Source: Lepiota brunneoincarnata
Lineage: Eukaryota > Basidiomycota > Agaricomycetes > Agaricales > Agaricaceae
NCBI GenBank assembly: GCA_023014365.1
Contig: JAEBUN010000038.1
Span: 310,001-374,000, forward strand
Length of the DNA stretch: 64,000 bases
Direction: 5' to 3'
Under the pieces are notes generated by a model. That model saw only the letters and a list, made by a program, of their open reading frames with translations. It searched no databases and had not been told where the DNA came from. The translations under genes and the position numbers were made by a program. This document shows positions 53,985 to 64,000 of this stretch, piece after piece (within the stretch, counting starts at the first letter, position 1; the number at the start of each line of letters is the position of its first letter).

Positions 53985-55939
53985 CACAAGCCGGTTCCGT
54001 TGTGTGTCCAGCTGCTGTTGGTTCTCAATACCCTAACTTTTCACCTGACAGCGGATATAACGTTTTTTTAACTCATGAGGTCATGGTTGAAATGCTCCGA
54101 TTAAGGAAAAATGGTTGTTCGCATGTATGATAATTTTCATGATGGTCATCTACAACTCTTCTGATTCAATGAACGAGTCAGACCGTGTGACCAGGGGATA
54201 ATGGTGTTTGATTAGGAGCAACCAAGCGATCGGGTTGCTTTTCAGCTCCGATCTCAGGCTATTTCAACAGCGGTATTCTCCAGTGAGCCAATGGACTTCA
54301 TTTAGCTAAAGAGGGAGGGGATTGAGGGGAAAAGAGAGAAAGAGAGAGAGAGAGAGAGAAAGGGTAAGTGAGCTGCCTCGGAGACAAACGCCCGCAGTCT
54401 TATAGGGTGATGAAATGCCTGCCTAGTCATCGAAGTCAACAGCTTACAGCAGCACCCCAGGACATTGTTTCGACAATCCTACCAGGGTGATGGAATCCTG
54501 GACGTGAGCGGACCCTCTGATCGATTTAGATGGTCTGCCAGAGGTGGATTCGTGCCTGTGATGGCGCGCCTGTTGTCTGGGTCAGTGTTCCCATGGAGGC
54601 TGGAGGCGTCTGACACCCGATCCATGCAGATGTAATTTTTCGACCTGGTCAATGTGATTTGATGGACGTAAAATTAGAGAGCCAAGTAATTTCTGGCCTC
54701 GACTCGCACGTTTGCTTCTACCCGAGGAAGGAAGGGCTGTATGTCTGCTTGGCGGCGTGCGCCGGACGATGAATTGTCCACCCAAAGACCTTGAGGGCAT
54801 TCATGTATATAAGGTTAGGGCATTCATACAGCACAAGCATCCTAGAAGCCTCATGGGGGTAGGTGAATGGGTTGCCGATTTGGGTATGTTCGAAAACATT
54901 GTGCAGAACTCACAGCCACCCCGATGGTTCCGTCCCAACAAAAAAAAACAAAGGCTTCCCGACGCGACTCGGACAAGCATGTGACCAGTCGGCTCCAATC
55001 GGCCCTCCCGGATCTCGGTGTCACGGCACCCCTGCGTCACAGCTGTCTGGTCTGGGCAATTGTCGGCAACCAAGAACGATCCCATCAGAATTGACTATTA
55101 TTGCATACACCAAAGCTTATTTCATCCGGGTGCCCCGTGACCACAGATCCAGGTGTGGAGCGCAAGAAGGGTTGCATCGCGCCCGGCTCATATTCGCAGC
55201 TGATTTGATAAATAAAATAAAATACTACGACATAGGAGTTGCTAGGTCGTCACGCACACACAGACACACACAACACACACATCCCCCTATACAGTGCGAG
55301 ACAAGAAGTCCAGCAGGGGTGCGCGTCAGCAGCAGCCCGTTGGATGTTCCTTGGGTGGCAACCTTATGTTTGTACCTTGCTTCTTAGCCGCGTTAAGACA
55401 AGGAGAATGTTGCAAGAACTTACAGCAACTGGAATCGACCCTGTTATTCCAAAATACACATGTTATTTTGAGATTGGTTCTCCGAAATGCAAATATGGAA
55501 GGTGCGCCAATCGCTCGGGTTGACGTATCCATGTTGTTGGACGATCGTCTCTGCGAATTGGCATGATCTTCACCCCTTCGGGTGTCCCCAACCTAGCCCC
55601 TGTGGTCCCTAAAGAAGCTGCCTTAAAAGGTCCAATCGTTGGTAGGATATCAAAACATCACAATAGAGGAAGACCCATTGAAGGTTGTCGGCACACACCG
55701 GAATTACATGGTGCAGGCGGTGATGAACATCCATACCGTAGAATCTTACAAAATTATTCATATCTTCCCGTAGACTGCGGATAGAATGGACGTAAGCCAT
55801 TCTCGTGGACCCTCGATTATAGCGTCCACGAGTTCTTAGCGAACGTTCCGGGCCAATCAGTGACATGCCACGCCCATCATATATTGGTTCTAGTGAATAC
55901 AAACGGTCAAAACAGGCGATGAGAACTTCACCGAAAACG
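53985..55939. other. Intergenic region with purine and CA repeats
   Basis: About 2 kb between convergent SERF-like and BRL1 genes. Contains an all-purine tract at 54324-54364 (mainly GA repeats) and a CA-rich microsatellite at 55251-55282. Forward frame 54863-55387 and reverse frame 55609-55965 are open, but lack recognisable motifs; the latter overlaps the end of BRL1 and is probably its 3' untranslated region. No RNA gene recognised. Confidence 0.4.
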
Positions 55940-57357
55940 TCAACGAATTTTCTCCGCATTTCCACCTTCTAGCCTGCGCCTCCTGACTGACGTTCCTGAA
56001 TCTGCGTTGGGTTGCGGACGGAACCAGTTGGAAACAGGAGCGGGTGAGGGATAGGGTGTATGCTGTTGGGGGAAGGGGCCGCCAGGAGCGATGACATACG
56101 GTCGGCTGGGGGATGTCGTGTTGATTGGCTGATTCCGCGAACGGTACAAAGACAGAAGTGCATTGACAAAAATGGTCAAGAATGATAATGAACTCAAGCT
56201 GAACATCTTCATGATTATGTTAAATCATGAATGGTCTTCGCTTGCTTTGCGACTCACCAGCGTTTTCCAACTGATCGGCTCCACGAACCCGTTGACAACT
56301 TCTGCAATCATTTCGGCGCTAACCTTGGCCCGTCCTACCACTGTAGGATCCCGGCTCATGCATGTTTCCCATTTAGCACATTGCTGCACCATGGCCGGAA
56401 CTGGGTTGATATCGCAGAGATTATTTCGATACTGGAGTGCGCACATCGCAATCTCTTGCACAATATCTGGCAGAGAGGGTGAGTGGCTTCGCTTGACATT
56501 AAATCCCCTTTACAGACCTTGTGAGTATTCTGAAACTCTCTGCCCAACATCCCGTTGGATTGTGATGATGAATTGCACCACTAGATACAAGAATAGCAAG
56601 ACCAGAGACAGGTTGAAGAAGAATTGCAGATAACTAGCGAACAGTTACTCCGGAGCTCATGCAGGATCGCTGATAGCACGTACCCAAGTAGGACGTACGG
56701 TGTTTCTGATGGCGGAGGAGCAGGAGCAGGCATGTTCAAAGTATAATGATTCGAAGTATTATGGGTCATGGGTGCGATCTCATCACTGCTGGATTCCGAT
56801 TCGTCATCCGCTACATTAGATCTCTGTCGTACCCGAGGTGACTTGTTGATACGGGACTTCTGTCTCTGATTATACACGCGTCGAAGAGCACCCAGTGCCA
56901 TAGGTCTTCCTTTACCATTCTCTCGTTCACTCCGGTCTCCTTCGGCCTTTGCGGGACTAGATTCGGTCATGTCCACGTCCTTCAGTTCCTCTAAAGTATG
57001 AAGCACCTTCTCCGGCGAGAAGCTCGCAGGGGGAGACCAAGGATAAGAAGAGGAAGCGGTTTGCGGCGAAGCAGGAGACTGAAAGATGAAGGGCACATTT
57101 TGATTGTGTCCCGAGCCAAAAACTGGTGTCTGAGATGTGCCAAAGGCAGACTGGGGCGCATTGACCTCATCAATTTGACCTGTACAGGCCTCAACATTGT
57201 TCCATGGCATATGGATGTGCTGCTCACGTTTGCGTGCCGTGCCTGCCTCCTCCTGCACACTCGACGACCACGCCGGTTTGACTCCAGGACGGTTGGTCCA
57301 CTCAAAGTCCATAGGTGCTTCTGTGGACCGGTCTGTCCTCATTTGTCGTCTGTTCAT
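55940..57357 (-). CDS. BRL1: Brl1/Brr6-like nuclear envelope protein (4 exons)
   Basis: Model: complement of 56684-57357, 56518-56633, 56258-56466, 55940-56206; 1266 bp, 421 residues, introns 50-51 bp. A disordered N-terminus (starting MNRRQMRTDRSTEAPMDFEW) is followed by the Brr6/Brl1 core: membrane helix 1 (FNLSLVLLFLYLVVQFI, about 228-247), a lumenal segment with four Cys (272, 281, 293, 299; MCALQYRNNLC, QQCAKWETC), the block AEVVNGFVEPISWKTL, and membrane helix 2 (SLSFLTIFVNALLSLY, about 338-355). Brl1 and Brr6 act in nuclear pore assembly and lipid homeostasis of the nuclear envelope; the two Cys pairs form disulfides. Head-to-head with CLPP, 157 bp between start codons. Confidence 0.95.
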
Positions 57358-57514
57358 TTTGAGGGGTAATGGGAGTTGGCGTGAGAGATGGCAAGAGCTG
57401 CAGGAAGCGACACCTACAGGACCAAGTAGCCTTTGTTGACTTGTGTTGACGCGTTCGTCACGACCTGTCCAGGTCACGCTCCTTTGGCTGCCCGTCATCC
57501 TTGTCTCTTCATCG
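57358..57514. promoter_or_regulatory. Shared 157-bp divergent promoter, BRL1 and CLPP
   Basis: The start codons of BRL1 (57357, minus) and CLPP (57515, plus) are 157 bp apart, so both promoters and 5' leaders must fit here or overlap the other gene. The BRL1 frame is open through the interval. No clear TATA box seen. Confidence 0.6.
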
Positions 57515-58662
57515 ATGTTTCGTTTGCTCCTCCCTTCAATGCAAAGAACCGTCTTCAAGAGTTCAGCGAGAACATTTTACCCTAAAGCCGGACAGTTTTC
57601 ACCAGAGCTTCAGGAGAAATGGGCACACCCACCCTCAGCTCATCTCGTTCCCATTGTCATCGAACAAACAGTCAGTTCAGCCTAGGGTCACTGGCTGCTT
57701 CAATTATTCATCTAGTATTCCGTGTTCTAGGGAAGAGGGGAAAGGTCATACGACATATTTTCTCGTTTGTTGAGGGAGCGCGTGATAATGCTTCATGGCC
57801 TAGTGAGTCTAGACTAGACTTTTGTGTCCGTGCCTACCAGGACTCAACATTTCAGATAAGAGACTCCGACGCAACGCTCGTTGTAGCTCAACTGCTCTTC
57901 CTAGAAGCTGAAGACTCATCGAAACCAATACATCTGTACATAAATTCTCCAGGCGGGAGTGTCACGGCTGGACTCGCAATTTATGATACAGTAGGCTCAA
58001 ACCGGAAATCTTTGTTTGATGCACTTGCTTACGGCCCTATTTCAGATGCAGGTAACTTATTTCCGCTCTTTCATAAGCACCGCCAACAGTGCTAAATACC
58101 TGGGAAAATCATAGTATGTATCATCGCCAATTCACACGTACAGCATTGGTCTAGCAGCATCAATGGGTTCGCTTCTTTTGGCCGCCGGCGAAAAGGGCAA
58201 GCGTCATTGCCTGCCGAATGCGAGCATCATGATCCATCGTGAGCATATATCTTGTTGCCATATGCATTCGAGCTTACGGAACGTCTGTATAGAACCATCA
58301 GGCGGTGCCTCGGGACAGGCTTCTGATATTGCTATCCATGCAAAGGAGATTCTTCGCATCCGACAGGTCTTGACGAGCATCTATCAGCGGCACTGTGCTA
58401 AACCGGGTGAGATTGAGGCCGAGGGGTTAGCGCGCTTTGGTCGGTGCCCATACTATCATTGGGGCTCATGCGATTTTCTCATCTATGACATAGAAAAGGC
58501 CTTGGAGAGGGATTATTATATGACAGGTGCTTCTTTCTCCCTATTTCCTCGTGAGGATGAGACTGAACGCATGGAGCAGCCCAAGAAGCCATGGACTTTG
58601 GCATCGTGGATGGCATCCTCGAACGCAGACCAACATCTTATCCTTCTGGAACATCCCTGTGA
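57515..58662 (+). CDS. CLPP: ATP-dependent Clp protease proteolytic subunit, mitochondrial (8 exons)
   Basis: Model: 57515-57670, 57731-57802, 57856-57990, 58046-58051, 58115-58238, 58293-58439, 58494-58526, 58580-58662; 756 bp, 251 residues, introns 53-63 bp. Serine protease that forms a double heptamer and degrades proteins fed by ClpX. Mitochondrial location is inferred from the basic, hydroxylated N-terminus ([20 protein letters not shown]). Catalytic Ser139 in GLAASMGS, His164 in [13 protein letters not shown], and Asp220 in [26 protein letters not shown] is conserved. Exon 4 is only 6 nt (ATGCAG, Met-Gln) and restores the family sequence IYDTMQY; skipping it keeps frame but deletes two conserved residues. 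C-terminus [20 protein letters not shown]. Confidence 0.93.
58046..58051 (+). other. 6-nt microexon of CLPP
   Basis: ATGCAG between acceptor TTTCAG and donor GTAACT, flanked by introns of 55 and 63 bp. It encodes Met122-Gln123 in phase 0. Homologous ClpP proteins have Met-Gln (or Met-Gln/Lys) at this place, immediately before the strand leading to the active-site Ser. Confidence 0.85.
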
Positions 58663-59029
58663 TCCCACAAAGTTCTTCCATTTGTACAATCGTTCCCAGA
58701 CAAATGGCTAAACATAGACATTTCTTCTGAAACCCTGCCCTCGTGCCGTCTCCTAAATAGCGTTGATCCCATCATCCCAGGCTGGGCAACAATCCCGGAG
58801 AAAAGGACAGAAAGGGACCGACTGGGTGGGTTTTGATTGCGAACTGAGTTACCAAGTTCTTCGCTTGCGGACATACGGTAGCGCTCATCTAAAGATTCCC
58901 AGTACCGTTTTCGGTTCTCACTGCCCATCGAGGGTCATCGACAGTTACCTGATTGCAGGTTTCATATCATCCCACAACCACAATCGCAGGTTCTTGGTGC
59001 TGATCTTAAGTCGCCCGTTGAGAAGGCCG

Positions 59030-59066
<37 letters not shown>

Positions 59067-61609
59067 TTCTAATGGCGTACTTCGTACGGAAGGTTACCCT
59101 GGTTCGCCGAGCGTTCGACACAATGGGAGGCATATGGCTACACGCTGACAGAGACAGTGTGCGAACATGTTGTGCCTTACTGCAGATCATCTTACCATGG
59201 ATGATAGAAAAACGACTTTGATCTGGTGCCACGTTCGCTCGTCAGGTATTATTGGAGGAATCAACTGCTTAGATGGAACAGGTGGGCACTGCGGCTAGTG
59301 ATAATTTTCCTGACAATATATCAAGCAATGCACATCGAAGGAGCTCACTTTAACCTCGTTGCTTCAATCTCAAGATCGCATGCGCTGCAAGCTGTCATAT
59401 GTACCATAGCAAGAGGCCCTGATTCTTCTCAACCTCCAATAGCCTGACACTTGTTTGACACCTAACAGCCCGCTTGCCTCGAGCTGCAGCATAAGCTTCC
59501 GGATCCTGCCTTGCTGTTTTAGCGATTAATGATGGCAATGATCCAATCGCCGCTCCATGCTGTAAAACGACACCAAAGAAGCAAGCCTGTGTAACAATGT
59601 CCATAGGCTGGACTCCTTGATGCTCCATCCGTCCCATCCGTCCCAATCTAATTGAAGCACAGAAGAAAGCGAGAAGGCTTCTATCTCTTCTCACTTATCT
59701 TCGCACTTTCCCAGTGATAGAGATTTGTCAGCTACCCAAGTGAGCGACACGGCCGCTGGGCTTCTCCGGTGATGTCCATCACACTACGAGAACTTGAGGA
59801 ATGCGCCGCCCCCATTGTACAGGGAGTACCGGTGCTGAAAATATATTACCCCTTGTCGCTTACGGCTTAACCTGTCGGAACGGGACTACCATAGGTTCCT
59901 GCATAAGATCCCGTCAAGATCAGCATTCACCATCTGCAATACAACATTAGGATCGATGGAGGAGGATGAAAAGCAACAGGCGGCAAGCAAGAAGCTTCGT
60001 TCCGTGCTGGTAGCTGATATTCATAACGGGATGTAACACCTTGGCTGAAGGCCGGGGGCTATATCCAGTGTGGCGAGTATCTGGCGTAACCATCTCTCTG
60101 GCGGAAGAAGGGTCCCAGTGGCTTGTGAACGATTCGCCGAATGGGACTTGTATCGCCCGTCCCATGCCATCTCCTATCACTTCTATCACATTATTGATCC
60201 TTCTATTTTTACTTAAAAGCACCTGATTTTTCATTAACCAGTGCATGGTCAGCAGCCAACTATCGACCACCCAACAGTCAAAATCACATCCTCCACCCCG
60301 CGCCTGTCGATCTCGGCTATAGATCTCCACGAGTACAGAGTCGCTGTATACAGAACTAGTTTGCACTCAGTGATGCGCTCTCAACGCGTGATGCTGTTCC
60401 CGCTCCAAGAGTTAAGACTCCAGACTATCGGACAAGGGTATCACTCCTGTGTATGATAAATATCCAATTACTTGAGCAATTGCATATTTATTATATCCAT
60501 GGCTGTAGTATCCTTTAGCATATATCGCATCGACACTTACATAGGAGTTAGCTGAGCGGAATTCTGCGTTCCATAGCCCATCAATCTCACATTAGGCTCC
60601 ACTCACCCACTTATCCAGAAAACCCCATCAGTATTGACGCTCGCGGCAAGGGACATTGGAAAAATGATTGTGTCAAATTTCACTTCCCCTACTCCCCACT
60701 CCCCCCCTCCCCGTCCGCCCGCCGAGCATGCGGCGCCACACTTTTGCTCAGTGTTGGGATCTCGCAGGACCGCAGTGAACGCTCCAAGGCCCGCACCCTT
60801 CCCTTGCTCCCTTGCTCATCATCTCATTTCCATTTCATTTCGTCCCGGTCTCCGTTTCACCACTCGGCGGCCGGTTCCTTCCGCTTCCCATCACGCGTAT
60901 GAACACAACCAGACCCCCCCACAAATTGAGGATACAATATACATACACCGTACCCAAACCAACTATAGAATCCGAAATGCGAGCCAACTCCCCTTCAATC
61001 ACCAACTTCCGAGTCAAGCGATCGTAGTCCCCTTTTGAAGTCGTAAGCTGTCAAATCACAATACGTGAAGGTTGCAACGGAGTACTTTCCGGTCGATCTC
61101 CTATAAGTAATTACTCATGCTCCCTCATCCCTGTCAGTCCCCTATATCTCATCCAATCCACAGCTGACACCGGCAAATCAATTAACGAGCGTCACCGACG
61201 GGCTATTAAATTCATAGACCTGTTGGACTGAGTACATAAAATTTCATGTACATAGCAACGCGACAAGGGGTGGACACGTGCCAATGGATCTCGTGCATTT
61301 TTCGAAATAACAGTTTAATATATAGTGTCAGGCTGGGGGGGGGGGCACTGTTAAAGTCCATATTACATGGGGAGTGAGGTCTGAAAGGTAGTAGATACTC
61401 GTAGGTAGGTGGAAGCTCCCTTTGAAGAAGTGTACAATCATGACCACCGTTGCGTTGGGGCAGGCGCGGTGGCAAGGATATCTAGGTTCAGCTGTGTCTC
61501 GGGCCATTGTACGCCGTCGGGTCTACCCAGTTCATTCTGGGTTGCGCGAACTGTTGAGTAGGTACAGGGCTATACACCACACTCGACCTGCAGCAGGCAA
61601 CGGGATCAG
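58663..61609. other. Intergenic region with long homopolymers, no gene recognised
   Basis: About 2.9 kb between CLPP (+) and the ADAM gene (-). Contains a run of 35 C at 59030-59064 and of 11 G at 61335-61345. Open frames at 59395-59694 (minus; QDPEAYAAARGKRAV part looks protein-like), 59947-60366 (minus) and 60634-61038 (plus) show no family I recognise. A small spliced gene on the minus strand around 59,400-59,700 cannot be excluded. Confidence 0.4.
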
Positions 61610-64000
61610 TCATTTGATTGCTCGACCATCACTTGGAACACACCTGGCGCGGTACGGCGCCGTATGATCATAGCTAGCCAATCTCTCACGATAGTGAGTG
61701 TTCGTTGGTGGTACGGTCGCGACGAATGTTGTTGCCGCTCGTCTACGAGATCCACAGCAGCATCTTTTGACCGCTAAACAAAATCATTACAAGAAAAAGT
61801 CCGAGTCAGATCCACCCCAGGCAGAAGATAGGACAGTATTGGAGGACCAACCTCTGAATATTGCCCACAAAAGGAGTAACGCCACGAGACCCGCGACGAT
61901 AGTGACTGGGATAGCAATCTGAAGATTCTGTGTATACCATGCCTAGGAACCGGACGATCTGGTCAGTCTAAATGTTTCCTCCCGTATGCATATGGGTCAC
62001 CTTCGCTGTGTCTAAAGCTCCAGCGGCTTGACATTTCCCACCAATGCAAGAACCGCCGAAACCTAGACATGAGGCAACGGCAGGGTAAGAGTGATGATCC
62101 AAGCGTGTGAGTGGATGCATACCGCAGGGAGAACCGTCGACAAGGAGTGCGGAAAGGATACGACATTGATTCGGCACACTGGGGTCTTTGCATGACACCT
62201 GACAGCTATTGTCAGAACGGTTAGGACACCCTTCTTTGAGCCCCATCGACCCGCCGATCATTTGGCATTGTACTAAGTCTTGTTGTCAACAGAAGTTTAC
62301 ACCCGGGTATATATTGGCCACTTACAGGACACTGAGGTGCAAAGTCCACTTGCACATTTGAGATTGCCGCTACCACAACTTTGACCTGGAAAAAAAAAGT
62401 TTATTTCGAACAACATCCGTGGTAGTCCGAATGAGACAAACCATTTGGTGCCACGGCATCGGAAGGGCAAGTTGAGGAGTTGCCGGTACACATCTCCACC
62501 ATATCACATGCAGTATCCTTTGATGGGCGGCAAACCTGAGTAGTTGGTGCGAATGTGCACTGCTCGGTGCAACACAGACTACTATCAGGGTCGCAGACAG
62601 CGCCATTCTTGAACTTGCAGGTGGAATCACAGCAATTCGACTGGACACCTTGGCCAGGGTCGCAGTCCTCCCCCTTCTCAACGATTCCATTTCCGCACAT
62701 GTTTAGGCCAACGAGTTCCAAGTCCGGTCGAGGATCGATCAAACAGGATGTCTCGGTCCGGGCACCTTCTATCCCTCTCATCGCCGTACCTAATCAATTC
62801 AGGTAAGTAGGTCACCCCCTTCGTATTTGGATTCACACCCACAGACATTGCCAATACTGCAAGGAGAGAAGTTTTGTTCGCCTGATTGCGCCACGGGGCT
62901 CATAAGGAATTGTGCGTTAGAGTCACAGGAAGTTGTGCTTAATGGACAGCAAGGGGGGTCAGATGTACATCCATCAGTTGAACACTGTGGAGGGAAGGGG
63001 AGCATCAACCAGGACTCTTGGTTTTTATGACCAGTAGAATGTAGAACGTACGTCATGCTAAATGAAAGCATTTAACTGTCAGTTGAGTGCGGTTCATTCG
63101 AGTTACAAAAAGCGTACGATTGCACCAAAATTATGACCAATTTCATGGGCAACCACTTGCCACTCAAGCCTCCCAGACGTGGAAACTGCGGTACCCGAAA
63201 CGACTTCCCCCCTCTCGTTTGGGCTTGCGGCTTGGCGACAACTGGATGAGGAAACGCTCAAATCATGGAATGGATATCATGAGACACTGGTGACTTACAG
63301 CGTACCAAGCCAAGCAATACCAACCTCAGTGCCAGTTGGGCACCCACTCATCAAGTGCCATAAGCCAGTACTGTCGTTGCCTCTCTTCCCTCTCCAGTCG
63401 GAAAAGAGAGACAAGCGAGTTTCTAGTTCGACACTGCCGCAAGGCACATTCCAAGGGATATCGTTATTCGTTTGTGTAGGGCATCTGTCACGATTCCTAA
63501 AGTGTCAGAAGTCGGCGCCAGGGGGATCCCGACATAGCTTACCCCCGATTCTGGATCTCGAGCTGGAGGATCCCCAAACTGACATTGAATGTACTCTGAA
63601 GCAGTATGAGCCAAAGCCCCGGAAATGACATTTCGGGGCAAACCTTGAACAGAGTACTGGCAGAGTTCCAACTATTGAGGATTTGGCGTGTTGCGTTTTC
63701 CTGTGAGCCGAGCTGTTCAACATAAACACAGTCGGCGGCTACGCCCATAAGAACCTAAAACATTCATCAACATAATGGTGTGGTGTGCCAAAGGAGAGTT
63801 TCACTGACAATCTTTGGAGTGGTCGGACAACCAGCAGTTTGGCCAATGAAGTCTCGGAAGCTGCGGAGTGACAGTGACTTTAGGGCCCCGATACGGAAAG
63901 TCAAGAGAGGTTGACATACTTATCCTTCATGCCATTGGAAGGTACATCGTCCCGTGGAATTAACGAATTATTGGCGAAAAGTCCAAATGGGTTGTCATAC
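61610..64000 (-). CDS. ADAM-type membrane metalloprotease with disintegrin domain (5' end outside window)
   Basis: Model, minus strand: 63920-64000 (partial), 63809-63860, 63644-63754, 63543-63595, 63299-63496, 63118-63241, 63052-63057, 62843-62984, 62442-62789, 62326-62385, 62123-62272, 62001-62062, 61852-61942, 61610-61773. Introns 46-78 bp, all phases consistent. Reprolysin-type zinc protease: HEIGHNFGAIHD gives HExxHxxGxxH. Upstream GLWHLMSGCPTGTEVGIAW is typical of fungal members. Then a disintegrin domain (CGNGIVEKGEDCDPG ... CTFAPTTQVCRPSKDTACDM), Cys-rich part (CGSGNLKCASGLC, CGFGGSCIGGKCQ), one membrane helix (LQIAIPVTIVAGLVALLLLW) and a short basic cytoplasmic tail with RCCCGSRRR. 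Likely a secretory-pathway or cell-surface sheddase. The propeptide and signal lie beyond the right edge. Leaving the last intron unspliced gives a different, shorter tail. Confidence 0.92.
63052..63057 (-). other. 6-nt microexon of the ADAM gene
   Basis: CATGAC on the minus strand, between acceptor ATTTAG (intron 63058-63117, 60 bp, with a CTGAC branch-like motif) and donor GTACGT (intron 62985-63051, 67 bp). It encodes His-Asp, the His being the third zinc ligand of HExxHxxGxxH. Without it the protease would be inactive although still in frame. Confidence 0.87.

Noticed and set aside
55609..55965. 118-codon reverse frame as a separate gene
   Set aside because: Overlaps the last BRL1 exon and continues into its 3' flank; most likely untranslated sequence.
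59947..60366. 139-codon reverse frame and matching forward frames
   Set aside because: Neither strand gives a known motif; left as unassigned intergenic DNA.
61787..61942. Shorter ADAM C-terminus by reading through the last intron to TAA at 61787
   Set aside because: In frame and possible as an alternative form, but splicing at 61851/61774 gives the CCCG-type tail usual for fungal ADAM proteins.

Overview
The window is from a filamentous fungus, most likely an agaricomycete basidiomycete. The right third carries intron-dense genes with 46-130 bp introns (an Ssn6/Cyc8 corepressor, a SERF-like protein, a Brl1/Brr6 nuclear-envelope protein, a ClpP protease and an ADAM-type metalloprotease). The left two thirds are a pile of nested Ty3/gypsy chromoviruses and Tc1 transposons. 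I found no tRNA, rRNA or CRISPR array.

Layout. Positions 1-46,250 are transposon sequence, almost free of CpG except for one insertion. Family A (LTRs about 385-400 bp, TGTTATCAG...GGTAACA) is the old background. Copy A1 (1-3715) is cut by three solo LTRs. Copy A2 (3716-11816) has both LTRs. A5 is a gag scrap (11817-12888) split by an inverted solo LTR. A4 (12889-13493) is an LTR plus leader. A3 (14091-41085) is an A element swollen to 27 kb by later insertions: a complete family-B element (16293-24108, target duplication CCAAG), a family-B solo LTR (27943-28592, CAAAT), a complete, apparently young family-C element (28792-37033, TACTC), a short LTR-like insert (38249-38665) and a Tc1 element in its 3' LTR (39176-40848). 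To the right lies a decayed reverse-transcriptase element on the minus strand (41086-45532), itself split by a second Tc1 element (41937-43542). Host genes run from 46,411 to the end: SSN6 (-), SERF-like (+), BRL1 (-), CLPP (+), ADAM (-, entering from the right edge).

How the mobile parts work. All three gypsy families place, 1-2 bp after the 5' LTR, an 11-12 nt sequence complementary to a site 34-35 bp downstream of the LTR TATA box. This is the geometry of Tf1-type self-priming, where the mRNA 5' end primes reverse transcription. In all three, pol lies in the -1 frame relative to gag. Families A and C carry extra reading frames after pol: a zinc-knuckle protein (ORF3a, ending near a shared SNITGEP motif) and a second frame, +1 to it (ORF3b), over the same bases; in C, ORF3b runs into the 3' LTR. 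Family B instead has a decayed antisense, possibly spliced, Glu-rich coiled-coil gene next to its 3' LTR. Most stops in A and B are TGA at former CGA codons, so CpG decay dates the layers A, then B, then C.

The host genes are ordinary housekeeping or regulatory genes. CLPP and the ADAM gene each need a 6-nt microexon to give the conserved protein, Met-Gln before the ClpP Ser loop and the third zinc-ligand His of the ADAM site.
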